Source of the DNA: Botrytis cinerea B05.10
Lineage: Eukaryota > Ascomycota > Leotiomycetes > Helotiales > Sclerotiniaceae
Length of the DNA: 64,000 nt
Direction: 5' to 3'
Assembly (NCBI RefSeq): GCF_000143535.2
Contig: NC_037312.1
Location: forward strand, 1,860,001 to 1,924,000
Below are positions 33,910 through 45,413 of the stretch, piece after piece (position 1 is the first letter of the stretch; each line of letters starts with the position of its first letter). A program made the position numbers and the translations under genes. The notes under the pieces are model-generated. The model made no database searches. It was not told the origin of the DNA and saw only the letters and a list, made by a program, of their open reading frames with translations.

Positions 33910-35073
33910 ATTCTCGGAAACTTGCTCGGTGATTGGGTTGAAGTAGTCAAGATCTTTCGGTATCGTAGAACAAATTTGTATTCACGACGTTGAGTTCTTT
34001 GATTCTGTTTAAGGGTGTGAATCTCCAGATCCATGAGAAGTAGGCGACGAGTAATCGTTAGATGGTACTACCGTGTCAGGAAATATCCATTTTCCGATCT
34101 AATTGCTGATTTTACAACTCCTTGTTTCCGAACTCGTGCTTCTGTACCGATGTTCTGTTATCGCCGGTGTTCAAATGCAGGCCAGCTGCAAGTTCTCTTT
34201 CTCCGAATAGGTCCTGACCGGCAGTTCCTAGATCGACTTCTTCACCACGACTCACCCGCTTGTTGAGAGGTGGTGATTATTCTCTCCTTCTAGCCTAACA
34301 GAAGCTCTACCACACCAATTCTTACTTCTTTTCTTCGTTGTCTTTTCGAAATTCTGAACAATTTCGATGTCTTTTGTCTGTGTCTTGACGAGGAAATCCA
34401 GCCTCGAGTAACGAATGTTTTTGGTGAAATGTGATAAGATAAGAATTGAGAACGCAATGAAGAACGACTGTGGGTGTGGAGTGGAGAAATTAGGATTTAT
34501 GGATAAAGCACATTTTCACAAATGCGATCGAAATTATAAAAACCGGTCTGGAAAGTGGAGAGGCTATTTTGTAGGTGCAGCGACGCGAGTGTGGAAACCT
34601 GTTGTACATGATCTAGAGGAGACAGCAATGCAACACTCTGAAGACGTGATTGGTTGATACCGACGAATCGGTGAGAACTGACATGGCGGAACCAACAAGG
34701 AAGAACATGTGATCTCCACATCGGGCTGGCCCGAATTGACAACAAATCATTTTATGGGGCTTATAGTGGGTCCTCAAGGGCTAGAAGCCTCAGAAATTGA
34801 TGGCGCGTGGGAATTAGTGAGGCTGGTATCTACAAGAAAGTTGGCAAATCAATCCGTCGCTCTTCCAGATAAAGAGAACACTTGGACTGAGTCATATTTT
34901 TTTTCGTTTAGGCTTGAATTGCACAGAGTTCGTGCTTGAGATTGTCATTCTCCACGAAACCAGGGGGGTTCGCTTCTGGGCTTAGCGCGAACTAAACATA
35001 GGTAAGGAACAGCTGCATCACATGATTAAAACTTCTCTTAGAAATTGCTAAACTAGTACACACAAAAATCAAA
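33910..35073. other. Spacer, no gene seen
   Basis: Promoter side of the RBR gene and 3' flank of the transporter. Small ORFs here have no coding character. Confidence 0.45.
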
Positions 35074-36829
35074 TCATGCTCTGTATCTTCTTACGACCAA
35101 GCCATCTTTGACATTAACAGATCCCACATCTGTGGTACTGTTCTTGTCCAACCTTTTGTTGGCGATTGTGATGTACAACCAAGCAAATGCCATTAAAGCC
35201 AGAGCCACCAGAGTCATAATAAGGGAATCAGTCATTCCTTCATTATAATGCGGTGCTTGACTGGTCCTGAACAACCATGAACTGGCAAATCCACCGACAT
35301 TTCCAATACCAATTACGAAGCCTGCTGCAATAGCCCTCTGGTATGGAGTAGCCGAGTTGATCATTGGCAAGCTGTATAGGAGAGGCAATGATACGAATGT
35401 ACCTATGCTAACGAAGTATAGACCCAGCATGGAGATATGTGGTGCGGGGGTCTTGGGTTGTCTGAGAATGATGAAACCAATAGCTGTGATAAGGTAACCT
35501 GCAATGGCAAAGCCAGCCCGGTGGTTGAAACGATCAGCTGCATATGCAGCCAAAAGACAGGCTACACCAGATACGATAAATATAGGAACGACTTGACCCT
35601 GAACTTGTGGTGTGGTGTAGTGAGGATGGAAAGCTTTCACAAAAGAAGCAGCAAAGATGGCGACAGAGTAGGTTGTGGAACAGGTAAGCACGTAACATGC
35701 GGCCCAGATATAGTTCAAACCATTGCTCAAGAAAATCTTCCATTCGGCGACGATTCCGACTGTTGTTGTGCGGGCTTCAACCTCAGTGGCGATGATATCC
35801 TTCTGTTCTTCGCTGAGGAATGATGCTGTTTCGGGCCGACTGATGTTGCAAAAGAGGCATGCAAAACTGATGGCTAGGGTGAGACATCCCTCGACAATGA
35901 AGACCCTAGGATCAGAGGTTAGTTTTAGTTCTCCAGTCTTTATTTACTGTCAACACAGATGCGGAAATTCCAGTAGTTTGGACTACAGTCTGACAACAAA
36001 CGGCCTTCAATGTCTTGACCCACTTTGAAGATTGTGCTGCCTTCAGACATTGTTTCAGATATCGTACTATCTTTAAACATTGTATTGCCATCAAAAATTG
36101 CCGGTCCGGACTATTAAGAAATGATTTGACTTACCATCGCCATCCATGATACCCATTTGAGCTGTTGATATTAGCAATACCAAAAGCCAGAATGTTTCCC
36201 ACAACATTTGAACCGATGTTTGCAACCATAAGCATGCTTACTCTCCATTGCAGATGCACTGATGGGTAATATAAAGCACAGACGAAGATACATCCAGGAA
36301 TGAGCCCCGAGTCGAATACTCCTACGAAGAAGCGAGTAGCTAGCAAGGCCGAATAGCTTTGGTCAAAACCTTGGCCCAGAGTGACGAGACCTGTTGGTTC
36401 AGATTAGATATCGACGCATAGGATGTTAAGGACTATAGGACTAGACGTACCTAGAAGAGCAGTCATAAGAGATAGATATCTCATGTACGAGAAGTTGTAT
36501 TTCCTTTCCAAAAAGCGCATGAGGAGATTACTGGGGACCTCGAATAGGATCAGTGGTACCAAGGGAATGGTAACTGAGATGAAGACTTTCATGGCATCCA
36601 TCTTCAAGTCTTTTGGCAAGCCTTGTACCATGGCGGCACCAATATTCGTTCGGCCCATGAGAGACAGGAAGTTCAAAAAGAGCATGGGTGTGAGAAGGTA
36701 AAGATCAAGTTTCAAAGCGAGCTTCTGATCGAATCGAGAAGGACCAGAATGTGCCAAATCATGGCTAGTCTCTGTAGCGGAATGTTTTTCGTCCATTTGA
36801 GACACTTCGGTGACTGGTTCTGGTGCCAT
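35074..36829 (-). CDS. MFS transporter, allantoate permease (Dal5)-like family
   Basis: Exons 36829-36451, 36390-36135 and 35905-35074 encode 488 residues. The anion:cation symporter branch of the major facilitator superfamily (Dal5, Tna1, Liz1 types) imports small organic acids, vitamins or dipeptides at the plasma membrane. Visible: a hydrophilic N-terminus, LDLYLLTPMLFLNFLSLMGRTNIGAA in TM1 with the family's D-x3-LP/TP-x-L...R-x-N-x-G pattern, FEVPSNLLMRF, TRFFVGVFDSGLIPGCIFV with the conserved R-x-x-x-G-x-x-x-x-G/S, and ALYYP. About twelve membrane segments can be counted. Splice joints restore GLVTLGQGFD and HGWRWVFIVEG. Intron 2 is 229 nt, four times the usual, and holds the split copy of the dispersed element. 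The substrate cannot be predicted. Confidence 0.92.
35978..36116. repeat. Split copy of the dispersed element in the transporter intron
   Basis: TTGGACTACAGTC (35978-35990) and GTCCGGACTATTA (36104-36116) are the two halves of the compact element at 16410-16434, here separated by 113 nt. The flank before the left half also resembles the 16410 locus (AAATT..., G-T, then TTGGACTAC). See findings. Confidence 0.6.
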
Positions 36830-37626
36830 TTTTCTTCGTTAAGCAGTGGTGCTTCAAACAGTTGATGAGGATCCCTTTTTGCCAGACAAACAAAGAATAG
36901 GGATATGAAGGGTTGAAGTACAAATCTGATAGGAACAATCTCGGTGGGATGTAGCAATTTGGAATGTAGTATTTATCGCAAGATTCGCCCTACGACTCAA
37001 GAAGCAAGAACGCCTTTACCGCAATCACCTAGGATTAAGTATTGATATTTGTGGGGATTCCGATGCAGAGTTTGCCTAGAACAACCTGTAACAAACTTTT
37101 AGCAAGCATGGAAATCAACATGTGTTTCGACATGATTTTTCGGTATAAAATCAAACGAATCCTGTAGATAAAAGGATATCGGCACATGGACGTTACCCAA
37201 TCGATTACGGGACCCTTTCCCGATCCAGATTATCCATATGAAGGATGCATACACAGTATTTCGTATTCCTTGTTACTCGCTTAAGTGTGCAACGTGCCCC
37301 CCGTCGTGACGGGGGTGATCGACATGGGGTATTATTGGGTTACGTGAATTGCGTTGCCCCCGCGCCCCCCCTAGTTTTAACTCGTATGATCTTGCTATTA
37401 TTCCGTATACCACCCGTGGTATCATAGAGCTAGTGGGGCATCTATATGGGATATTAGTTACAATTTTGTTACAACCGAGTCCAGCTCTGAATTTCGAGCG
37501 CATTCTGAGGTCTTGTTTACTCTAGGCCCTTTTAGCTTCTGTGGTATATGGTAGACAAGTATGCTAAACTGGAGATAAAATCATTCTCCCTAATATCTAG
37601 AGCCAGCCCTGCTGAAATTTAGTCGT
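36830..37626. other. Spacer with short hairpins
   Basis: No gene was seen. It contains an inverted repeat CCCCCGTC-GT-GACGGGGG at 37298-37315, a C-rich run near 37360-37372 and ATACCAC-CC-GTGGTAT at 37407-37422. Confidence 0.5.
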
Positions 37627-39070
37627 CTACATTCCTTCGGATTTATCAATCTCTCTCTCTACAATGTAAGATGTTTCGACCTTGATCTTTTGATCAGGGA
37701 CTTTGTCGTCGCGAATGATATTTTCCCGGCTATTTCCCGAATGCATAGAATCCATCTCAAGATCGTCGTCGCCAAAACGCTGGTATTGTGAGCGAGGCTT
37801 CGACTTGTCTGTAGTCTGCAAGTGACTACCCATAGCTCCAAGATTTCGAGATCGAGGTTGGGATTGAGCCCCCGATTCAATCGTTGTATCACCAAAGCTA
37901 ACGCCAAACAATCGCTTAAAAAAGTCTTCCATAATCTTCAAAACTGTAGGAATACAGGCTGAAATTATTCCGAAGTTGACTTCGAGCTGAGAGACGAGTA
38001 TACCGGTAATAGCACCATCTTTATAAGAGTATGAGTAAGCACTGTCTTTTTATTGCCACAGAACTGAAATCAACTCACAAGGTATATCGTTGAGACTTTG
38101 AGAAGATGTATAAAGACCCTTCAAACGCACACACCCGAGAATAATCTCGCTATCAAAAGGTTAGATATGGTCACCCTGTTTCTGAGGTAAGCGATTACTT
38201 ACGCAATAGCTAATATGGTCATGATCAGTGCTATAGTATATTTTCTCTTATATTGAACATGAGAGAATAGCCACCATGGAAGAACTGCGACCACTATACT
38301 TGCGAAAATGTTCAAGCCAGCATGAGTAAACCAGAATGGGGGTTTATAAAAGCAGTGGGTTTGTCTTAACGAGTGAATCCAATTACTCTTGAAGTCGAGA
38401 CCGCATTGAAAGGCTGTAACGATGGAACAGCTGAGAGAATACCCCGCGATATATATAATCATTATCTTGCAACAGATGTTGAAATTCTTCATGTGTGGGG
38501 TCGAAATGGCCAAGAGGAGTAGACAAGTAGCGATCTTTGATAGACCACATCCTGCTTTATAGAATATCTGATAAAGATAAAACATCTATGTATGGTTAGA
38601 ACTTAGTGTATAGTTACAAATTTGTTGAATGGGTGCCAACCTGAAGTGTATTCTCAATTTGCGTCTTACTCAAAAATTTCGAGTGAAGGCCAAGTCCCCA
38701 CTCCGCGCCTGATTAATTTCTCAGCGTTTTCCATAAAATATACCAAAGAGATACGTACCAACACAAGCAATCACGGTCAAAATGATGGCAAGTACCTTGA
38801 AGGAATGTTAGAATCATGGTGTAATGTTCTGTTTAAGATACTTACAGATGAAGCGACGATTGCTAAGTCAGAGACCATCATCCAGTATCTAGGCTCCCCG
38901 AAACTTGGCGTCGAACTTCCAGGCGAATTGTTATAGCGATATCGACCCCATATCCGCAGACAAACAAAAATCACAACGAAACCCATTGAAATGGTAGCTC
39001 CTTCAATGACGACCGCCCCGCGAGGGTTACTCAAAACCGGAGGACTGGTCGATACATTGACTGTGCTCAT
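37627..39070 (-). CDS. Rhodopsin-like integral membrane protein (fungal PTH11-related type)
   Basis: Six exons, 39070-38846, 38795-38759, 38708-38641, 38585-38203, 38149-38079 and 38018-37627, encode 391 residues. Fungal proteins of this type have seven membrane segments and resemble G-protein-coupled receptors such as PTH11, though most have no known role. Hydrophobic segments include AVVIEGATISMGFVVIFVCL, VLAIILTVIACVG, CLLLLAISTP, IMIIYIAGYSLSCSIVTAFQ, FWFTHAGLNIFASIVVAVLP, YTIALIMTILAIAEIILGCV and the GAITGILVSQ region. Family-type marks are WGLGLHS after the second segment, FYKAGCGLSKIATC, and IVTAFQCG followed by a late HTGLNI-like helix. The cytoplasmic tail (about 110 residues) is hydrophilic with Ser/Arg/Asp stretches. 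Several introns fall in codon interiors, and the joined frame stays open and hydrophobic, which supports the model. Confidence 0.85.
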
Positions 39071-41536
39071 CGTGAAGACACTTGCGCGAAAGAGAATATA
39101 ATCGACAGAAGACGATCAGCATAGATAATTGCCCAGTGACTCCAGTGGAGACAAGAAGACTGCGGGGACGTGAATGAATGATATACTTTGTTTCTGGGCT
39201 CACATGTTCGTACCAACAAAATGTAGAACATTTACTGTGAAAATATGCAAGGTCAAAATGACGGCTCCCAGGACTCAACCACTGGTAGTGACAAGGTCTA
39301 CCGTCTATGTAGTAACGAGATGTCAAAATGCGCGAGGGCCCCATGGCACTTAATTCCAAGCCTCGTAAGCTACTAAGCGTCAACCGGTAGTATCTCTGCC
39401 ATTCCCTTGGCGCCGCGGGTACGGAATATTTCAAGACTGATCCATAGTTTGTTATAAAAATCTTGAAGGCTGATTCTATCAGCTAGTATCTCTTGATGCA
39501 TGTTCTACAGCAGGGTTGTAACTCGGTTCCTGGTGTAGGAATAGAGGGCCTGCAGCTGTATGGGGGGGGGGCGTATCAGCCAAACCATCGTGGTTCCCAT
39601 ATGGCCACAAATTCTTTCGCACTTGGGTGGAATTTGAGATAAAAAGGCTACCTCTTTAAGCTGATTTTTATTAGATCGTATGACTTCATGAATCTGGTTC
39701 CACAAACTTTGACTAAAAGTTGTGGAAAATTGCGCAGTCAAGGTACATCTCGTGAACTTAAATTCAGCCCACCCGAGACATAATATGTGTATAAGTCCCT
39801 TGTGATTATATATAATGATGTTCGAAATGGAAATTATCTACTCCTGCATTATTGATTGCTGTGGGGCCAAAAAAGCAGGTATGATTATTGCATATACCCA
39901 GAATTCTAGTTTGACAATCGAAAATCAGAGTTAACGACCGTACGTACGGTATATTTACAGGGTAAAAAAGCCAATATCATACGGTTAGTGGAGAATGAAC
40001 TTGGAAACTAAGGTGCCGCTCACATCACTGTGTAGAGTACACGTGGAATAAGTTGTTAAAACATTAGAGGAAAATGAGAAATTGAGTTGCATTCTCAACT
40101 ATTACGAAGATCGTGTCCTTTTATTCGTGCCAAAATCACTTATTTCCTGGGATTTATATCTTGCATCGAGTGAACAGGCACACCATGAACAAAATAATTT
40201 ATACACCAATCGAGGATATCCTACCCAGGCACATAACATTCACCAATGTTTAATCCAATCCCAACAGGTTTTGATTCGGATCTGAACCAGATACTTCAAT
40301 AGTCCATTTTGAATTTGATGATGGATGTTGTAGCCTTATCGGATGCTTGTATTTGAACTTTTGTGTATATTTTATTTCGTCCTTGTGGAGACAGGCTGCT
40401 GAAAATATTTTTTTGAAGCAAATATGTGTCAAAAACCCTAACAATATCAAATGGAAGGATTTTCTTCGGATTGAGGCAATTTTGTCGGGAACTTTTCTTT
40501 GGGCCGCAGCGGTATCAACTTTGGCACCACAGAATACCCGTCCCCATACAATTTAGGAAGGAGCCGGTTCAACTCAAAAACTCTGATGCAGGGAGCAGAT
40601 TGAGAACAGTGGGGGGGCTCGGGGGGGGGGGGGACTCTCATTGTTCTCAAGATGGCTCGCTTCGAGCAAAAATGATCTCTGGTCTGTGCTATAATAATGC
40701 ACAATACTGAGACATTATTTCTGTCTCCAACGTTCCCCGGCCACTAGAACAAGGGTGGCACGGGGGCTGCCGTTGAAAGTAGTATCGGTAGCTTTAGCCA
40801 TGGTCCAGGGGTAGAAATTAGCTGTCCGTTGTGTCGGTACCGCACCACTATTCTGCAGTGGCTTTTCCAAGATGGCACAGTGCAGCTGGTTGCAAAATAA
40901 TCGAGAGAAAAAAACATCATCAACACAACAAAGGATCCCGATAACGATGTAAAGACTACAATTCTCATAAGACCATTCAGTTGTGCTCGCATTCGATACA
41001 CAATCTCCGTACTTTTCTAGGATTCGAAGGCTCATCTAGGATAATAGCAAGGGCCGCTTGATGGCCTGCTTTCCGCTTTTTGGCTGATGAAGGTATTAGG
41101 GGTTCGCTGCCGAATAACTGAATTACGGAGTAAACTATATTGGTAAGTGGGCCAATTGCTAATGAGAATCCTTTACTCGGATATCTATTCCCTAAGGCCG
41201 CGGAAGGAAACACCTCGGATCAAATCCCTCCACGAAGCTTCTAAAAGCTTAGAGGCCGTCAGCCAATGAAACTTTGATGATTCCTGTGTTTTTACTGAAT
41301 TAAGCAACTAACAAGCGATATCCACACACAGGGCTCACTTTAACATCTCCACACCTTTTCCATGTAAAGCCTATCAAATAACCTTAGTGGACAATAAAAC
41401 ATGGGTCAAGTACCCAATTAACAGATTTTGAGCTATCAGTCAATCATATTTCGGACGCAAAATTCATTGGAGCGCATCTTCTTACTGAAACTGGAGGTGG
41501 ACGGATTTTACCAACATAAATGATAATTGTTTCATG
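39071..41536. other. Gene-poor spacer with homopolymer tracts
   Basis: About 2.5 kb without a supported gene. It contains runs of G at 39562-39571 and 40611-40633 and a 14-nt perfect palindrome at 39937-39950. Sequence quality over the G runs may be poor. Confidence 0.5.
40611..40633. repeat. Poly-G tract
   Basis: Seven G, then CTC, then thirteen G. The tract sits in otherwise AT-rich DNA. A shorter run of ten G is at 39562-39571. Confidence 0.9.
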
Positions 41537-42995
41537 TTAAATGACAGCATTGTAAGAATCAGCCTTCCACAAAAACCTTGCCCTTCGAGCCAATTCTTCG
41601 GCGTCAGTTACTCCACCCGAGAAAACAAATCCCTGTTCCCGTGAATAGTCCACAAGCTTTTGTGCCAAAGGCTTATGCTTACGTTCATACGCAATAGAAG
41701 CCTCCATGAGTACTTCGGCAATCTCGGCATTACTCGCATTCGGGTTGAGGGCATGAATACGTGGATTCAGTTCTTCATGCAGAAAAGTAGTAACGCCAAT
41801 GAATCCCGTTGCCATCGAGCCTCCGATATGAGGTAGCATTCCGTTGGCAGCATCACCGAAGCTCGTCATACAGTGACTCTGATTGGTAAAAGTACCCAAA
41901 GTCTGCATGTGAGTCAGTTCAAGGCACACACAACCACCTGGTTGATCATTAAGCAGCTATTAAATTGTTAGCTCAAGGAACAACAGCATTACCACCAATA
42001 TTCTGAATGCTTACCGTCAGGAATTTCCGAACTTTGGAATTTGCCCCGGGAAAATAAGTAAGCAGCTCATCTGTAGTTGTTACGTAGTTTCTTCCACGCT
42101 TTTTCTGAACCTCTTCCATTGAGAACGCCGCAATATTAACGTATTTGCCACCAGCGATGGGGAAAGTTAATACGTGCCAGCCTTTAATACCAAGGAACAT
42201 AGATGTGTCTGTAGTGAATCGCTTTCCAATCGCTGCCTCAACCTTGCTGCTCTCGACTTTTCCCCTGAATGTCACATGGCCTGAGTAAGATGCAGGTATG
42301 TAATCCTCACCCTGTACGAACTTTCTACACAGAGAATTCATACCATCACACGCCCACAGGGCATTTGAGTGATCTTCACCACCATCTTCAAACATTAATG
42401 CTAATCCTCCATCAGTGCTTTTCTTTACCGATTTGAGCTTTCTGCCGTATTGGATTGGAGTATCCCTGGGACCGAAAGCATCAAGCATCACCATAAGCTC
42501 ATCACGCCCAATCCTCCCGAAGACTTCTCCCTCTGGGACATGAATGGTATGCAAATGGTTGTCTTCCTCCCCGCCGTGGTAAAATTCCATCCACACAGGG
42601 TCAGCTAAACATTGGTCGTGCAGTTCTTGGTAGATAGCGGGATTAAGACTGCAAGACCGGGGAGTTAGTAATGCCTAACAGGGACGAAATTTTGTAAGAA
42701 AATGAGAAAAAAGAAATTTAAATAGAGTGTATGGAAACAAACGGAGTATATTTGAAGACATGACAGTGGAATTGGAAATTGGAAACCAGATTTGGTGGTC
42801 TGATAAAGCTTACCGCTTCGTCGTTGCAAGCGTTTGTGGCCCAATACCATAGCCAAAGGCGGGACGGAGAGGCAATGTTTCGGCTTCATATTGTGTATAC
42901 TCAATTCTTGGATGAGCAGCTACACTACTCAAAAGCAGCTTGCCAATTGGGCCACTGCCTATCACACTGATTCGAAATTTTGGAGCTTCAGGCAT
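41537..42995 (-). CDS. FAD-dependent monooxygenase (salicylate hydroxylase-like)
   Basis: Exons 42995-42814, 42648-42015 and 41956-41537 encode 411 residues. Class A flavoprotein monooxygenases hydroxylate aromatic or other small molecules with NAD(P)H and oxygen. The N-terminal Rossmann motif is RISVIGSGPIGKLLLSS (about 8-24). The middle DG motif is ALWACDGMNSLCRKF and the late FAD motif SFGDAANGMLPHIGGSMATG, a variant of the usual GDAAHxxxPxxGxG (the His after GDAA is replaced by Asn). All three introns' frames join cleanly; one uses a CTAAC branch. The ATG at 42995 (MPEAPKF) is preferred because the 13 residues before it, from the ATG at 43034, look untranslated. No membrane or secretion signal. 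The substrate is unknown. Confidence 0.88.
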
Positions 42996-45413
42996 TTTGA
43001 AAATAGGAATGTACTTGGGTCCTGCAATTTCCAAAATGAAGACGAGATGAGAAGATACAGCATTAGAGTGGGAAAACGGGCACTCCGATTGAAATAAGGT
43101 ACATATATTTCAACACAGCAGGGGATATCAATCGATATGCTTCCAGCCTCAGAGAATCTAACCGGATTCTATTGGCCAATTTATATGATAACTTATGCTT
43201 GCAAAAAAGTCAAGGCCAATGACCCTCCCCCATTTTCTCTTGCATTGGTCCACAAATAATACCTGTTCATACTAGATATCGGATCATCGATTGCACAGCA
43301 GGTATTGTACCCCCGTACGATACCGAAAGTTCCTGTATTTGAATTAAAAAGGGTCCTATTCCGCGTACTCGCGATGCTCGAGATCTTCCCAAGCCAAAAA
43401 CTCCTCCGCAAAAATGCAGTTGCGATAGGTAATGTATCGAATTCGTGAAAAGAACAGAAGGCGTTCCCCATTTTTGATTTCCATGCTTATTAATGGTCTC
43501 GAAATTGTCTAGACCGCGTATTCTGGTCGTGTTGTATATAGTGTAGAGTAGCTACACCAAAAGCCCTCGGGTATATCGATATCTGCGTTTGCAGCCATGG
43601 TACTCTTGAACGACATTCGATAGGGAACGCATGTGAGGTAGTGAATCATATTTTAGGGGTCATCGACTCCGTCAGGCGAGGGGCGAGGGGCGAACGCGAT
43701 CGTTTTTACCTTTTCAGTCGGAAAAGACGAATGAAGGAAGGCTACACCAAGAGACAACACCTCCTAGCTAGAGGAGTCACTTCCATAATACAAAGATGCT
43801 GTGCATACGATTTTATGTGTGAGGAGTTACATCGATGATACAAGAACCTCAAAAGTCTTGGATAGTTGTTGATGTGTGTTGTGTTAAGAGCGTTTAATAA
43901 ATATGAAATCCAATCTTCGAGCCTGTTCTGGATCACGTGACTGATGAATAAGCAAGGTATTCCCATCACCACATATATTGATGATATGCTGCAATCATTT
44001 CTTGGTTATCTCTCGCTAGAAATTTCCACATAACACATCTATCATGTTTCTGCTATACCCAACTTTGCAGTTTAATATACGATGTTAAGTCTTTATCATG
44101 CAGTTATACAATCGTGTTCTACTAGCCTAAAGCTTCTTAGAAGCAAGACTCGAGGGCTCATCAGAGATGAATGAATCCTGTGATCTGGTATCGAGTACAC
44201 TGCCATATAACTGTTTGCTTCCTGAAAAGCCGTGATTCCGGTCTTCTCTGATAATTTTCCACTTACTATCTTCCAGCGAAGCAGTCATTACTGAAGTCTT
44301 CTGATGCGCATGAATGGGATAGGATATTACGATTTGGGTTGAGACTTTACGATATACGTTAGAATTTAGGAATTTTGTCGCAAGTTTCCCCCAAAGGCGC
44401 TATAAAGTCATGTCTGCAGATATCCATTTACACTATGCAAGACTAATCGAATAGAAGAAGGGAAAGACGATGTCCACCGCCTGTTATCGTCTCTTTGTAT
44501 CGGTAGGCCTGTTTGGGACTTGGGGACACTGCAAATTCTCTCGTGTTGCTAGAATTGTCAAAACCGCCAACAATATTTCCAACAACCACACAACCGTTCT
44601 TGGATATTCCACTTGTTTTTCGCGAGAAGTCGTATATGAAATCTTTTCAACTACATACCTGACTGAGTAACAGCCGCTTAATAATCTTAGAACTTACGAA
44701 CGCATGGTGTTCTTCGTGTTGATACTATTTGGCAAAGGGTGTCGAAACATCACCAAAAAAGTACAAGTACGCTTTGCCTCCGTGATAAGAGGGCCCTATT
44801 CTGGCTTTGTTCAATGCCCTTAAGATTTAAAGGCTTTTCAACAGAAGCCTTGCAATGATCTATGTTTCTGTTCCCTTTGTTAGATTGCAGGCGCCTCGGT
44901 GGGTATCCGCGTTTAATCCCCTGTGAAAATCATCGTCTATTTCGAGTAAGTGAAGATTGGAGCGGAGAGCCGATTCTGCAGGTAACTAACTCAGATGCAT
45001 GAATTTAAGGGAAGGTGGAATTTTGGTGGAAGCTAAATATGGAGTTCTAAGCCAAGTACTCGCTTTCGCTCGTTTTGTCCTCCTCGAAATGTGCTTCTCC
45101 CGAGTTTAGTGGATCATTTGTGAGATAGGTTGTGAGCGAAACACCTCCCCCCACCATTGATGTGATAAGCTCTCCTAAAATCTGAAATTAAAACTCAGGG
45201 TTACCTGGAGAACGCAAAAGTATAAGTCAGGTGCCTTAGTGTAAACGCCACTCCAACATTTTGAAGTGGTATACTGCGCGGCTATCAGTCGATCCATCGT
45301 CTTGGCGGGGTATGCGTTATACAAAAGTCTTGGTTGTCCTTCGTTCAGATTGAGTAGTACTTTCACTATCCAGCCGCTTTGGTCAACATTGAACGACAAT
45401 ATCTCAGCCCAAC
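42996..45413. other. Gene-poor divergent spacer
   Basis: No supported gene in 2.4 kb. A short GAGGGGC tandem lies near 43680. It should include the promoters of the flanking divergent genes. Confidence 0.45.

Noticed and set aside
43670..43700. Short GAGGGGC tandem considered as a CRISPR-like or regulatory repeat
   Set aside because: It has only about two to three units with no spacers, and CRISPR arrays are not expected in a fungus.
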